Shown: piece after piece, positions 37,045 to 49,400 of the stretch
How positions within the stretch are numbered: the stretch's first letter is position 1
How the letters are laid out: each line of letters starts with the position of its first letter
Assembly: GCF_933775445.1 (NCBI RefSeq)
Contig: NC_065877.1
Location: 30,194,001-30,258,000, forward strand
Length of the DNA stretch: 64,000 nt
Direction: 5' to 3'
Source of the DNA: Argentina anserina
Lineage: Eukaryota; Streptophyta; Magnoliopsida; Rosales; Rosaceae
Position numbers and translations under genes: made by a program
The notes under the pieces: generated by a model
Seen by the model: only the letters and a program-made list of their open reading frames with translations
The model's database searches: none
Told to the model about the DNA's origin: nothing

Positions 37045-40000
37045 TTATGCTCTGCCTTCTTCTTTGACCACTTGCAATCCATCAAAGAAAATCTCGTTGT
37101 CATCAAATCCTGTACATTGATCAACATTCTAGTTGAAATTTAAACTGAAAATAAATCATGAGTCTAACACGAGATAGTTCACAACTCAGACAATATCAGT
37201 TACCTGAACCCAAGTCACATTCATCAGCTGAAAGTTCCAAAAGCCTTGAATTATAAGAGGGTGGATCAATTGCCTTCCAATCAGTACTGCCATTGTCTTC
37301 TAGGTACATTTCGGTCTCTGTTACCCATTCTTCAACAACGCTACTGTTGTCAAATGACATAGAATCCACATACTCGTGCTCTCTGTTCTTGTGAACCCGA
37401 CAAGAAAATTTATTAGCAAAAAAATATAAGTTACGAAACACAAATAGTGTATGGGTTTCTACATACGTCTGTCTTAGTTGCAAGTTGTACTGAACAAAGA
37501 CAAAATCACTTAGACGTTGATGCTCTAAGCTGTTCCTTGTCTTGTGTAACTGATCAAAAGGAATCTGATTCTCCTTGCACTGAACTAAGCTGCACGTTTG
37601 ACTGAGAATTCGAACTGCCAAACGTGCCATATTTGGGCAACCACTGCCATATGTAGACCACCATTCAGCTGTTTAGAACAATGAAAACTTTAAGGAGATG
37701 AGATGAAAGATGAAATAGCTACAATCAACTACAATGATAGACAATTTATCATTCTATTGTATAAAACCTTCTTTTTTTTTGACAAAAAGGCATGTACTTT
37801 TTTAGATATCTGCCGTACAGTCCAGCAAATACAGGAACCATTTTTTGATAATAGCAATGCAATGTAACTAGAGATCCTCACCAGGAAGCAGATTTTCTCT
37901 AGCTCTAATTGCCAAATTCCTCCCCAGATCTCCAACAGCATTTTGGTAAAAGGTTATCTCTTTGCTAATTTCGTCTTGAATTTTCAAATCTGGGACCAAT
38001 TTCACTATGCAGTCCAGCATCTTCGACATAATCACCTTGTTCATGTCTCCCTTGATGCTATAGAAAAACTTTGGATTAAGGTAAAAACCAGCAGCAAGAA
38101 GCGGAAGATCCCATAGTTTCTGCCACCTATAATCTATGATATTCCAGTAAGCTGTATATTCTTCTTTCTTGACAAATTCTCTCTTGATTGTTTCTTTTGC
38201 TCGATACATTCCTCCAAAAACATATCCCATTGCTGCCTTCTTCTGGCTACCAACGATTCTCAAGACTTGCAAAAGTGGATTTGTTAATCGCGCGATCATA
38301 ATGCACGAAGACCAAAATGTGTGATTAGTCAATAAATCCAGCATTGCTGATCCTTCTGGTGTTTTAGAATGAGGGCACCCTTCCCATTCTTTTGAAGTAA
38401 CCATAGTCTGCAAATTAAATTTAAGGTCAGCCATTTGTTTCAAAGTCATAAAGTCTGTAGCATACCGAGTTACTCCCGGCTTCACAATGTCATTTCCAAA
38501 AGTATACCTCCGCATCATATTCAAAAGAAAGACGTGTTTATAAATAAACCTTGTAACAGATCTAGCCTGTGATACTATGGAGTTTATCCACTCAACTTTT
38601 CCAAAATCCTCTAGTATCAAATTTATGCAAGCAGCTGCACAGGGAGACCAGTACAGCGTGGGGAACGTATCCATCAACCTCTTCCCAGCAATAACATAGT
38701 GCTCTTCACTATTTGTAATTACTTGCAAAACACGCACAACTCCAACTTCTTCCACTACTTGCTTAAGGATCTCGTACAAAGCATCTGGAGAATTTATTAA
38801 TATGGATGCATCCACAGATTTCAAAAATGTTGTTCCTTCAGGACAGTACACTGAGAAATTTAGCAACATCCTACCCTTTTCGGTGTTCAATTGGTTTACT
38901 AGAAGAGTGCAACCATTCCTTTCCCAAGAATTTGTGTGCTGAAAAACTTCATTCTTAACTTCTTCAACCGCATCATTCAATACCCAACCGCGAAGATCAT
39001 GATATGAGGGTGCTTTACACTCTAGTCCCCTGGAGGCAATTGCATCAATCATGGGCTGAAAATAAACAGAACTCTTCACGGCATCCAGAGGAGCCTGAAT
39101 CTCGTAAAGAAACCGTCCAATGGCCATCTGAACCTGCTGCTGACTGGTTGCCTTTTCAACTTTACCATTGTTGCCTATAGTCGCAGCATTGGCAGCCATT
39201 GATCCATTCTCATATCTAACCCTCTTCCTACTTTGCTCATCTGTATTACTTGTGCCAACTTCAGCTTGAAAATGTAACATAATTGAATCAGGATAACCAC
39301 CTGATCTGTGACTTGTGATTTTGACAAGTGGATTGTCTACCTCACTATGAATAGGAGCTGGGACATGACTCAATCTGATAGCATTAGCAGAACCAGAACC
39401 CAAACCAGCACCACTAGCTACAAAAGAATTTCCACCCTTCCACCCTACTCGCCTATCAACACCCTCCTCTCGATTTTCCAAGAAACTTGAATTCAGTACT
39501 CCAACTTTTCTCCCTAGCGCATTACCCTTATAAGAGTCAACTATTGCAAGAGGCACACTAGTCAGTCCCTCTAAACCATCACTCCTGAAACAATCATCAA
39601 CCTCAAGAGGCACATCAGTCATACTATCACCACTGATTCCCACATTTTCCTCACGAATCACCAAATCGGGTCCTCCAGCCAATCTGGTATCTTCATTCTC
39701 AGTAAGCACATTGCCTAATCCACTAAAACTACGACTCAAGTTCGCACCCACTTGACTCTTTCTATGCCTAGAAGATGCAATCTTTTCATCCAGATGCTGC
39801 AGCATCAAAACACGAACATCGGGAGGGACCTGATCACAAATTGGGCCATTTCCTTTTCTACCAGCAAGGTGAAATTTAAGCCTACTAATCCCTCCACCCT
39901 GAAACAGTTTGCCACAATACAAACACTTCTTAACCTCAACCCTTGTGTCCCCAGTTTTAATGAGAACTTGACAGTGTTTCCATCCTGGGTCTTGTTTATT

Positions 40001-40045
40001 TGGGGAAATAGCTATGGGCTCAAAACCCTCCAAAGAAGATGTCAT
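37045..40045 (-). CDS. Domesticated hAT-family transposase-like zinc-finger protein
   Basis: A probable nuclear DNA-binding protein derived from a hAT transposase. Coding segments are 40045-37882, 37668-37204 and 37109-37045; the middle one very likely loses an 84-nt in-frame intron (37466-37383). The protein is then about 870 residues. It has an N-terminal BED-type zinc finger (DPGWKHCQVL, KCLYCGKLFQGGGISRLKFH), a DUF659 block (about residues 345-500), an hAT core, and the C-terminal hAT dimerisation region starting at AEWWSTYGSGCPNMARLAVR. It ends with the tail GFDDNEIFFDGLQ. The frame is intact over its whole length and there are no terminal inverted repeats around it, which marks a host gene rather than a transposon. 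It resembles the recalled Arabidopsis genes At3g22220 and At4g15020, which sit in the matching genomic blocks. The function of the family is not established. Confidence 0.85.
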
Positions 40046-41545
40046 CTTCTAACACAATGATCAATCAATCAATCAATCACTACCCAGATCATAATGCTGC
40101 ATGCAATCAAATAAGCTAAATCAAACACAGCCCACTGCATGCATTTAAAACTGAATGATGAATTCAAAAGAGAAAATGTGACTTACTTGAGTCGGCTGAT
40201 TGCTGTCCCAGTCTTTTTGGAGTGCCGAAGAAATGGAGAGGGGGTCTGTGTTTTTATATGTGGGACGACCCGATTCCAAGGCAACGTAAGAGCTCGACCC
40301 GGTTCAATTCATGGCCTGGCTCGGCCAGATAACACAAACAGTTGGCCCAACATCAAATATTTTGAATCTGAATACTTAGAAGATCATAATAATTTCCGTT
40401 ACACCTTTCTTGTCGCTCGTGAGTCGTTACCCGTTAACTACTTAACTTGTAACATGAATGATTCTTATTCGACTTTTATGATGACAAAAAAGTCAACACA
40501 TGTCTTCGTAAGTTGTAACAAATTGATTTGTGAAATATATAGATTAACAATTGAGTTGTGAAATGACACAACACAATTGATTTGTGAAATATACAAATTA
40601 AAAATAACCATGAATTGTCTGTTTCTTTTTATCTGAACATAAATGTGTGACATGTGAAGGAATGTCGTAGGCTTCTTTGCCCTTCCACCATTGTCCCTAC
40701 TCATCAACATTATGGTTTAGGCTTGTATAAATTTAGTCACCATCAAATACGAACAGGAGCAACAGATGCTCTATTGCATCACAAATCAGGATCTCTTTGT
40801 CTCTGAAGGTGGGATTGCTTGAAGAGAAGAAAGAAGCATAACAGGATATCGGGACACCAGACATAATAGGATAAGCTTTCGTTTTCCTTGGTACAGCTAC
40901 ATGTGCACTCTCTTGTCTTCACTGCTGGACTGCCTGCTCAATCATCCAAGCCAACATGGTACCCTATTGCTTCAATCCTCATCACTCTCAGATCATTCAA
41001 TTTACAAAGATTAATGCGGAATTTGTAGCACTCACGAGTATTGTAGAATTTTTTGCAACTTGTAACATCAATGGTGTCCTTCGAATTGACAGAAACTAAC
41101 AAAGAATTCCAATAAATACTTCGCAACAGTTTTTCAGTCTCTTGTTCATATTTTGAGCACACCAAAGAGGACAAGTCTTGTTTTATTTTCTCTATTAGAG
41201 TTTCCCAATATTCTTCCATCTTGATTGCAACTTCCCACCCTATCATGATTCATGACAATGCCAAACCTTAATTAAACTAGTCAATGAATTAAACAAATTG
41301 CAAGTGACCAAGAATGCATTTGATTTTCACTTGAATTTTCATCAACTATAGAAAGACCCCCATGAACTATAGACCTTTTCCTCTAAAGAACAAAACCTAA
41401 CTACCTCCTTTCAAACAATTACAGCACAGTGAAAAACACCCAAGGAAACAAAGCAGAAATGATATTCCTTTTGCCTCCATGACCCAACGTTTGCTTGATG
41501 GTATCGATCAATATCGAAATAATCGACCCGGATAGTCAAAGTCAT
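40046..41545. other. Intergenic region between the hAT-derived gene and SCL23
   Basis: The first part is the promoter and leader of the hAT-derived gene and includes an aatc microsatellite at 40058-40081. A weak repeat, attgatttgtgaaatataca, occurs twice near 40521 and 40575. The 102-codon minus-strand frame at 40938-41246 has no recognisable relatives. The SCL23 3' UTR lies at the end. Confidence 0.4.
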
Positions 41546-42901
41546 TCAATCGGACGGCTGCCAGGCTGAGGCGGTGAGCAAGGAAAGATCCTTCCACCCC
41601 AATTTCAAGCACCCATTCTCCTCCACCAATGTATACCCTTTCCAAGGAAACATCCCCAGCAAAAGGCTGGCCTGGGCGGCCGGGTTACCGCCAAGCGAAA
41701 CGGGCCGGAACCCGACCCGCTTCAACTCCTCCCCCCACCTCTCCACCTTCACCTCCCCCGTCCTCTTGGGCCCACCCACGGCCAGGATATTCCTTATCTC
41801 ACACCCGAACAGCTGCTGCTCCACCATATGCCTCTCTAGGCTGTCCGCACCCAACCCGTCCCCGAGCGCGTCGAACAACGCGCTGTAGTAATGCAACGCC
41901 TCTACGAACCGCCCCAGGAAGCTCCCGCTGTGGCTCAGGTCCTGCTCCACGATCGTGATCAGCTTCGGCCGCAGCTGGCTCACCGATCTCAGCGTCGCGA
42001 TGTCGCTTCCGGTGACGTCGTAGAGGCAGTGGTGCATCCAGTGCACAACTGTGGCCTCGCTCTCTCGGATTCCGAGCTGACTCAGCTCGGAAATGCTTCC
42101 GATTTTCCCTTCGACTGGCTGGAACTCGAAGGGCAGGCCGAGAGAGCTCGCGAAGTCCGCGAGCCTCCGGCCTGTGGACTCGAGCAGCTCGGTGGAGGCT
42201 CCGAACCCGGTTATCCGCATTGACCGGATTTTCTTTGACCGGGAGGCGAGGATGTGGAACAACCCTGGCCACTGGAGGCCCTGCATTATGTCCAGGTCGA
42301 TGACGTGGACGTGATCCTCCCCCTCCAGCGCCTGAAATATCGCCTGGTTCGCCGTGAAGTGAGAGAATTTCACTAGCGGACTGATGGAGTTGTACGACTG
42401 GAGCGCGTTGAAGATCCGCTGCGACTGCGCCGCAGTTAGGGCTTTCGTCGTGAGAGGGGAGTACGTCCCGAGGCAGGAGCTGATAACGCGCGTCTGGAGC
42501 GCGTGGGCGAAGTAGGCGCCGACGCGCTCCGGGGAGTTGCCGAAGGGGGAGGAGAGCTCGGAGATCTCCGGGAGGAGGTCGCTGGCGTCGTGGAGGTTAT
42601 CCATGGCGACGCACTCGGCGCATTGTAGGAGGAGGCCGAGGAGTTTGAGGCCGGCGGACTCGTTCTCGGCGACGGGGGGCTCGGGCAGGGTGGGGTCGCG
42701 GGAGAAGGCGGGGCGCTTGGAGGAGGAGGAGGAGGGGTCGTGGTCGCGGTCGACGCGCTTGGTTTTCATGGAGGGGGGAGAAGAGGAGGTAGGGTTGTTG
42801 GCGGCAATAGAGGATTGGGGGACTAAGCTCTGAAGCATGACTGGAAGAGAAGGAGAGAAGAATAATACAGAAGGGGGAAAGCTTCGAGCGGAAAGAGACA
42901 A
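41546..42901 (-). CDS. SCL23: GRAS transcription factor SCARECROW-LIKE 23
   Basis: A single-exon GRAS protein acting in the nucleus; SCL23 works with SHORT-ROOT and SCARECROW in endodermis and bundle-sheath fate. The frame is 451 codons. In-frame ATGs at 42901, 42838 ([10 protein letters not shown]) and 42769 (MKTKRVDRD) are all possible; the last aligns with the Arabidopsis start, and I keep the longest frame. GRAS motifs in order: LHRI ([20 protein letters not shown]), VHIID as VHVIDLD, LHRII, the PFYRE-type region ([20 protein letters not shown]) and the C-terminal SAW ([20 protein letters not shown], ending SAWQPSD). The gene is markedly richer in GC than its surroundings. Residue agreement favours SCL23 over SCARECROW itself, since the long N-terminal extension of SCR is missing. 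Confidence 0.93.
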   Translation of the reverse strand: MSLSARSFPPSVLFFSPSLPVMLQSLVPQSSIAANNPTSSSPPSMKTKRVDRDHDPSSSSSKRPAFSRDPTLPEPPVAENESAGLKLLGLLLQCAECVAMDNLHDASDLLPEISELSSPFGNSPERVGAYFAHALQTRVISSCLGTYSPLTTKALTAAQSQRIFNALQSYNSISPLVKFSHFTANQAIFQALEGEDHVHVIDLDIMQGLQWPGLFHILASRSKKIRSMRITGFGASTELLESTGRRLADFASSLGLPFEFQPVEGKIGSISELSQLGIRESEATVVHWMHHCLYDVTGSDIATLRSVSQLRPKLITIVEQDLSHSGSFLGRFVEALHYYSALFDALGDGLGADSLERHMVEQQLFGCEIRNILAVGGPKRTGEVKVERWGEELKRVGFRPVSLGGNPAAQASLLLGMFPWKGYTLVEENGCLKLGWKDLSLLTASAWQPSD

Positions 42902-43578
42902 ATGAAAAGCTTGTTACAGAGAGATTTGCAGAGATGGAGTGTCAGATAGAGAAGAAAGAAAAAGAAGGGGAGAGGGTGTGTTTGGGAATAGAGAAAAGTG
43001 AATAGCAGAAAGGTTGATGGCTTTTTGGGAATTACATTTCTTTCTTTGGTACGTGTCAGTTAGCACGTGTGGGGGTTGTCGTCGTCGCCGTTAGGTGGTG
43101 GTGCTCCGTTTGGGGTTTGTCGTTAACTCCGTTGGTTGCGTTGGGGGTTTAGGGGGAGAATAAGGGATGGATTAGGTTGGTTTAAATATTGGTTTAGGGC
43201 TTTGTTAATTGGTTTAGGGTGCATCATCTTTGGATTCTCGGACTTTGTTAAGGCCTGTCTTTGGGTGTTGACAATGATTTGTGTTATTGAATATTAGTTT
43301 CTTCTCTCTTATCATGGAGATGGTGATTATTTCAGGCTTCTTTGTATGGTTCAAGATGATTGAGATGATAATACAGGGGTTCATTATATTATTTAGAGAA
43401 AATGATGTATAAAACCCTTGAAAGTTCTAAAAGACTAAAACACATCTTCTCCTTTTTGTTAGTGATATAAAATCGTAGTGAATATGCTACTAATCAGAGA
43501 CCTCTTGATTTTGGATAAAGATTTTTTTTCTAGAATGTGATATTCACAATGAATCGGAACGCTAGCGCAAGTCTAGCC
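42902..43578. promoter_or_regulatory. SCL23 promoter region
   Basis: Upstream DNA of the minus-strand SCL23 gene. An AG-rich leader (about 42902-42990) is followed by a stretch with cacgtg at 43064-43069. No TATA box could be assigned with confidence. No other gene is seen. Confidence 0.4.
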
Positions 43579-43593
43579 AGTTTCTATTAAATC

Positions 43594-44971
43594 TTTTTTT
43601 AGGGAAATAAATTGAATTTATCAGGTGGAAAACGCCGTAACGACCGCAAGGGTCAAGCAAAAAGACGACAAGCCATCCTTAGGCCAACTTACACTAGGAA
43701 AGCAAAAACTAAACCAAGTTCAAGTATGAAAAACGTCCAAAACACCGGACATAACCAAAGCTCGAAATCTAAAAAAGCAATAAACTCATACAACACTAGA
43801 GATTGACAATCTCATCAACAACCAAGCCGAAAAGCAATTGTGTACTTGATTAAGAAGGAATTATCAAACCCTAAAGCCATAGATGGATATTTCCTAGTAG
43901 AACTAGGAGATCAGTTCAACCCCTTGCATGATCTTGGCACATGGAGCCCTCGTTGCCAATAGCCACCGAGCCAGCCTCCATCTGCACATATCCCTCCCTC
44001 ATATGCTCCTCCATCTTCTTGTTATTCATAAACTCAGCTAATGTCATCATCATCTCTGCCTCTAACTTCGGGTCCAAGCTTCGTTTGGGGTCCTTCTTCA
44101 CATTTTGAGAACCCCGAGGCCTTCCCAACTTTGGCGGCAACTTCCCCGTGCGCCTGATCCCCAGAGAACCAGTCAGATTGACCTGCATCCCAAGTTTGGT
44201 TGGCGACAAAAAGATCAAAGCTAAAAGGAGACCATGAGTACCCTTTTTACCAGCATGCTCTGACGACTCCTTGCGGTTATGGTGACTACCTGAGATATGA
44301 GGAATAGGTGAGGAAATAGGAACCCCCTCACACTAATTTGACGTTTTTCCTTAGGTAAAGCAACCAACGGAGGAGTAGGTGTGATTAGGGTTTGGGGAGC
44401 ATTTTCCCTAAAAACCATAGATGGAGCCGGCGGAATCTAAGGAGGTGCCGCAACCATATTAGGGACCTCTTCATTCTCTCTCGAACAAGGTAAACCACAA
44501 TGATTGAACATCATGCATTTCCGGCACCGTCCGAGTAAACGTTCATACATGTATTCCACATTGATCACGTCCTCCGGAGAGATGCAAAGGTGCCGATCCA
44601 AGCACACCGGATCATTCAAAGGAAGAGTTATTTGAACCCTAGCCACCCCGCGTAGAAAACCATTCAAATCGACCTTCAGAACATGTCCAATTGTTTCACC
44701 AACAAACCGAGCAGTGGCCGGCATCATCAGAACCACTGGGATATTTTTGATTTTCACCCAAATCCATACAAAATCCAGAGGCACGGCCATGATGTTAGAG
44801 AAAATATCATAGTCACTGATAAGGATCATAGTATGTTAGTAGTCCCCTGGATCACCATTCTTCACTCGATTCAGATCACGCTCGTTAAAGAGATACATGT
44901 CACCCCGAGCCATGATCTCTACAGGAGTAAAAACCCTCCACGTCGATCTGATAACACTCCAGAATCAAGCT
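43594..44971 (-). mobile_element. Internally deleted LINE-like retroelement with DUF4283/zinc-knuckle remnant
   Basis: The insertion is flanked by agtttctattaaatc (43579-43593) and agtttccattaaatc (44972-44986), a 15-bp target-site duplication with one mismatch. A short poly-A tail (poly-T on the plus strand, 43594-43600) marks the 3' end, so the element lies on the minus strand. Near its 5' end it encodes part of LINE ORF1: a DUF4283-like region (VWIWVKIKNIPVVLMMPATA) and a CCHC knuckle (CRKCMMFNHCGLPC), 44829-44437, with a stop codon before MILISDYD in that frame. A second frame (44218-43916) may be downstream ORF1 sequence. There is no reverse transcriptase or endonuclease, so it is non-autonomous and dead as a coding element. 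Confidence 0.75.
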
Positions 44972-45093
44972 AGTTTCCATTAAATCATGTTGAGTAGCCA
45001 GAGCGCAATGCTCATCACATCACCACAATAGCACTAGCAACACAATTCCTGAAAGCAATCATTTGAATATTGAAGTTAAGTTATCAAATGCAA

Positions 45094-46028
45094 TGATAAA
45101 GTGGAACAGTTCACTTAAAAAAAAACCCTAGCAAGGAAGAATTCTCTCTCCACATAGAGGCGGTGTTTCTTTCCCATACCAAATAGCGTCATCCGGCAGC
45201 AACCTAGGCATTTGGGGTGGAATCTATCCTCACCAATGTCGAGTGGTTTGTTGCCGGACGGGGATTCATTTAAAATAGCTCTTAAAAGGGTTGTGTGAGG
45301 GATCCTTTCAATGTCCATAGGAAAATGGCTCTGCTTGGATCTCTGATCTCGTCCTGACCTCGTGGAGAAAGTGTTGTGGGGACTTGTATTGTTGGGGTTC
45401 GATGACAAGTTTTGCCAACTCATGGAGGAGGGGTTTTTGGAATGCTTGCATGCGTCCTTTGTTGAGTCCATAGTGGTGGGGGCTTGCGGGCTCTTGACTG
45501 TGGGATCTTACGAAGCTCGCGATAAGGGTCCAAAGCTCAGTGGCGGAAATAGTTGCAAAACTTGGCGGCGTCGCAACAATAAAAGTCTCGTGGTGTCGAC
45601 ATTGGCAGCCATGTACACTCGGTCGTTGTGCGGATTTAGGTTGGAGTCTAGGGTTGTTTTCTGTGGGCCTAGTGGATTTACATTCATGTGCGAACTTCGT
45701 TATGCTTTTTTAGTTTTATTTTTATCAATTGTCTAATAATGCTATCTTCGGGTTAGTTTAGTAGTTTAGTGGATATTTGTCATGTATACTTGTTCCTTAG
45801 GTAGTACATGATTTAACCCACTGCACTAGTATTGGTGTACACCATTAAGATCTTAGACGGATATACCACTAGGTTACTTTATGTTGTGTCATATTGATCA
45901 AGTGTAGTAGTCTAGATTAGACTTGAATAAGAGTTTATCTCCTACATAATTATCGGTAGTTGTGAACTTCAACCGTATGGGAGACTTGCCCGATGACATA
46001 TATCCATTTTCCTAAAATAAAATAAAAA
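45094..46028 (+). mobile_element. Short LINE-derived (non-autonomous) retroelement
   Basis: It is flanked by ttaagttatcaaatgcaa (45076-45093) and ttaagttgtcaaatgcaa (46029-46046), an 18-bp target-site duplication with one mismatch. It ends in an A-rich tail (cctaaaataaaataaaaa). The 5' part has an aaaccctag-type leader as in plant LINEs. A 124-codon plus-strand frame at 45362-45736 has no recognised domain. It lies 107 bp from the other LINE insertion, which has the opposite orientation. Confidence 0.6.
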
Positions 46029-46046
46029 TTAAGTTGTCAAATGCAA

Positions 46047-48248
46047 GATTTAAATAAATACAATTTCTCATGTAAAAGGAAAATGTACGAGGGTTCCCTC
46101 CCCTGCTTGGTCTACACATAAGCTTCGGTTCTACCATCAATAATTCAAACTTTTTTCTATATGAACAATCATCACTTCTTTAACTATTATTATTGCCGGT
46201 CATGTCATGTTCAGCATTTTAGTAACGAAGACCTACAAGTCTTCAAGCATATTGAGCAAAAGATAAAATCTTAGGCAAATTGAGGGAATACAAGTCGTCG
46301 AGCATATTTAGCAATAGATGAAACCTTACACAAGTTGAGGGAATATTAGTAACGAAGGTCTTGCTTCACCCAGTCTCCAGTCTGCAAGACTCCACTGAAA
46401 TTCATAGTTTGCACGAGTACCCCTCTTTTAAGTAGGACGAGTGGTCTGTTTAATCTTTATTCCACTCCACCAGAACCATACCATAAGTTGCAAATTTTCA
46501 TCATACTATCAACCATAGCAGTTCTTCCCGTAAATGATCTCGTTCAATAATTTTTGTGATTGACATAAAACAGAGGGTGCCAATTCTGAAGTCCAGGCAT
46601 GCACTTTCCAAGTACATACAGTGATACCACATTTGACTAATCATGTGAAGCAACTATTTCTTTACTTCATTGTCGATTCAGACTATAATCATGGCCAAGT
46701 TATGGTATGCTGGAGAGCCAAACAACCAAGACAAAACCTCACATCAACCATCCACCAGCGAAAAGAACTCTACTTTTCTATGTGTAGACACCATCATATT
46801 CCTATACAAGGCGAAGTCCAAAACTCGAGCCAAAAGTTAAGAGGACAACAACAAAATGAGGTTCCACAAGTTCCATCACTTACAAGAGCACCATTCAGAC
46901 CAGACTACTATCATAAGTTCATAGCATACATCTTCAGGCACTTCCTAAAAGTGCTTCCACTTGTTGTGAGAGAATAATCGAGATAAAACCAGCCAATACC
47001 CAGAGTCCCAGAACAAAAGCCGGAGAAAATTTGGTTTTCAAGTCATACTTGACTTCAGACAACCATCAATTCGACAGAAATAACAAGAACCATCCACGAT
47101 GATGAATTTATGATAGAATTGTCAAATGCTAACCAAATATTAAAAATTGCAAAGCATGAACCTCAAAAAACAAGCGTTGCTACAGAGACAACCCTGATTA
47201 AATGAGATTCTCATGTCACATAACAAAGAACGTTAAACCGCAAGTTTTGTGGACATCAACCTTTACAGCCCTAGAAGCTAGGGGCATAAGAAAATAGATG
47301 AGGACTGCAATTCCGTGCTGTGAAAATTTTCATAGTCCATGTCATGAAAATTTTCGACCGTGCTATAAGAAATATAGGCATGACCACTAACTAAAAATAC
47401 AACACTGGTCTTTGTTCGAGAAAACAGGGACCGGACATATTGTTATGCTGTTCATAAATAACTGACCAAAACAGCTCAACACTGGAATCAGGTTCTTATC
47501 AACATCCAATTTAACCAAAATCACAGATATCTCACGACAGAGCAACACTATCAAAAAGTGTCACAAGTCATCCTAGTTAACCACTGGACAGGAAGGCGCG
47601 TCCAAATTCATTGACACCAAACCTTAGAGAAATGTCTGGAAAAACTAGTTGGCCTACTAGCAGTCATAACAACTCCAGACAAATACTTAACCAAGCTTAG
47701 AATGAAACTAAAACTAACCTAATGGTTGAGAATTTGAAAAAATAAAATAAAAAAGTTAACTTTTATGAATATAATAAACCCCAGACTAATGCACCTCTGC
47801 AGAGCCGTATTAGAATACGATGCACTGCCCTACTGTATACAAAACCATAACATTCAATCCAGAATCAACTAGCATGAACTTTCAAACTATACAGCAAACG
47901 ATTTCACTACCAAAATTGACTACATTACACTGCAGCCCCTGCTACACAAAAACACAAACCCTAAACCTATGAACCACATTCATACAGCAATCAATATAGA
48001 GCAACCACATCATATCACAACACATAACTAAAACAGAACGTAATAAAAGAAAAGATCCATATAGAATATCAAAGCACCCATAAAACTAGATTAAACTAGA
48101 CATTGTTCGGAAACCGCATCATAATAATAGTCTTCAACACAGGTTCTATTTCAACAACAAAAATATTAAACACCACAATCAACTGGAAAGATACCAAAAT
48201 CCCAAAGCCACAACCATTTTCCAGCAGAACGACGCGTCGGTTTCTCAC
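46047..48248. other. Intergenic region downstream of RPL27, nothing recognised
   Basis: About 2.2 kb of AT-rich DNA with scattered short frames but no domain. The last 100-200 bp before 48248 are the RPL27 3' UTR. Confidence 0.45.
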
Positions 48249-48656
48249 TCAGAACCGGAGCTTGGTGAAGAACCACCTGTTCTTGCCAGTCTTGAACCTC
48301 TCCTCGAACCTCTTCTTGGTCTCCTTGAGCGCCGTGACCTTCTTGTCCTTGCTGGTGAGCACGTCAGGTGTCACGACCTCCTTGAGATCCACGTCCAGGG
48401 TGTAGCGCGTGGGCATCAGATGCTGGTAGTTCACGAGCTTCACGAACGGCTTCACCCTCGACTTCTTGGCCGTCTTCTTGGCCGAATCCTTGCGGATCAC
48501 CTTGCTCGGGTACTTCTTGATTCCGGCGACCAGGCAGTGCCCGTAGGCGCGGTCGCGAGTGCCGTCGTCGAAGGCCTTGACTATGACACCTTTGCGGCCG
48601 GCGTAGCGACCCTGGAGGAGGATCACGGCCTTGTTGGGCTTCAGAAACTTGACCAT
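48249..48656 (-). CDS. RPL27: 60S ribosomal protein eL27 (RPL27)
   Basis: A cytosolic large-subunit ribosomal protein of 135 residues, full length, in one uninterrupted exon as in other plants. It begins [20 protein letters not shown]; residues about 5-40 form the KOW domain ([20 protein letters not shown]). It ends [17 protein letters not shown], identical to the family's conserved tail. It is very basic and much richer in GC than the surrounding DNA, as usual for ribosomal-protein genes. A decayed copy lies just upstream at 49.2 kb. Confidence 0.97.
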   Translation of the reverse strand: MVKFLKPNKAVILLQGRYAGRKGVIVKAFDDGTRDRAYGHCLVAGIKKYPSKVIRKDSAKKTAKKSRVKPFVKLVNYQHLMPTRYTLDVDLKEVVTPDVLTSKDKKVTALKETKKRFEERFKTGKNRWFFTKLRF

Positions 48657-48719
48657 CGTGGCGGCGGCGTCTGCTCTTCGATTTCTCTCTCAAGGTTTTT
48701 GAAACGCCTCAAAGGGGGA

Positions 48720-48803
48720 GTGAGCAGAGGCGAACCCTAGCGCGAACCTTATATAGTAGGGTGGAGGCTGAATGAGAGTAGGGTTTCAGATTTGGGCTGG
48801 GCT
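48720..48803 (-). promoter_or_regulatory. RPL27 core promoter: TATA, telo-box and site II elements
   Basis: On the minus strand: a TATA box CTATATAA (48756-48749), a telo-box AAACCCTA (48786-48779) and two overlapping site II hexamers AGCCCA (48803-48798 and 48798-48793). Telo-box plus site II is the standard combination for plant ribosomal-protein genes. The leader would be about 65 nt. Confidence 0.75.
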
Positions 48804-49194
48804 TTTTAACAGGTAAAGTTTTTTCGAGCTTGTGTGTTTTTGGGGTTTAAATTGGGGCTTTCATTCGGGTTCACCAATTAGTTGGGGTTGTTTTTTGTTC
48901 TTTTTTTTTCATTTGGGGTTCATATTTTAAGAAGTGTGACACAATATTGAATTGCATGAGAGTTGTGACTTATCAGTTAGCACACTTATGCTAACGTATC
49001 ATGTAAATTTGATGTCTGTTGTTTTTCAGTTTGGATGTGACACCTAAATATATATATGTAGTTTCGTAGCTTTTATCTGATTTCATCTTGTAATTAATTA
49101 ATAAACTAACTTGTAGTTTAGAACCGCATTGAAATTCATTTGACATGTCTTTTAAGATATTAGAGGGAATTAAAATTTAGATTCAATTTTTTTT

Positions 49195-49400
49195 AAGTCA
49201 GTACCACATCGAAGGCCTTCATAATGACTCCCTTGTGGCCGCCGCACTTTTTCACTCTTTAAGCTCTTGAAACAGCTGTGTGGAAATTGGCAGAGCAAAC
49301 CTCTAGCACCAGAAATATATAGTACTGTGAGGCAGAATTAAACTAGGGCCTTCAGATTGTTTGGGCTTTTTCACAGTTTATACGAGTTAGATTACATCTG
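49195..49400 (-). pseudogene. Decayed tandem copy of the RPL27 5' end and promoter
   Basis: The segment aligns with 48550-48810 in the same orientation. It has acatcgaaggccttcataat against gtcgtcgaaggccttgacta of RPL27 codons 28-35 or so, then a degenerate aactcttgaaac leader, a TATA-like atatatagtactgtgaggc, a gggccttcagat promoter match and gggctttttcacag. Most of the coding region is missing. Similarity seems to continue past the promoter: ttgcatgagagttgtgactt near 48951 resembles ttgcataaaagtggtttatc near 49502. It is a 5'-fragment of a tandem duplication, not a processed copy, because promoter DNA is included. Confidence 0.65.

Noticed and set aside
40139..40561. 140-codon plus-strand frame upstream of the hAT-derived gene
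   Set aside because: It overlaps that gene's leader and promoter in antisense and has no domain.
40938..41246. 102-codon minus-strand frame between the hAT-derived gene and SCL23
   Set aside because: No recognisable domain, promoter or splice evidence. It is not distinguishable from chance.
41574..42833. Frames up to 157 codons overlapping SCL23 on both strands
   Set aside because: GC-rich coding DNA has few stop codons by chance. The GRAS frame alone carries family motifs.
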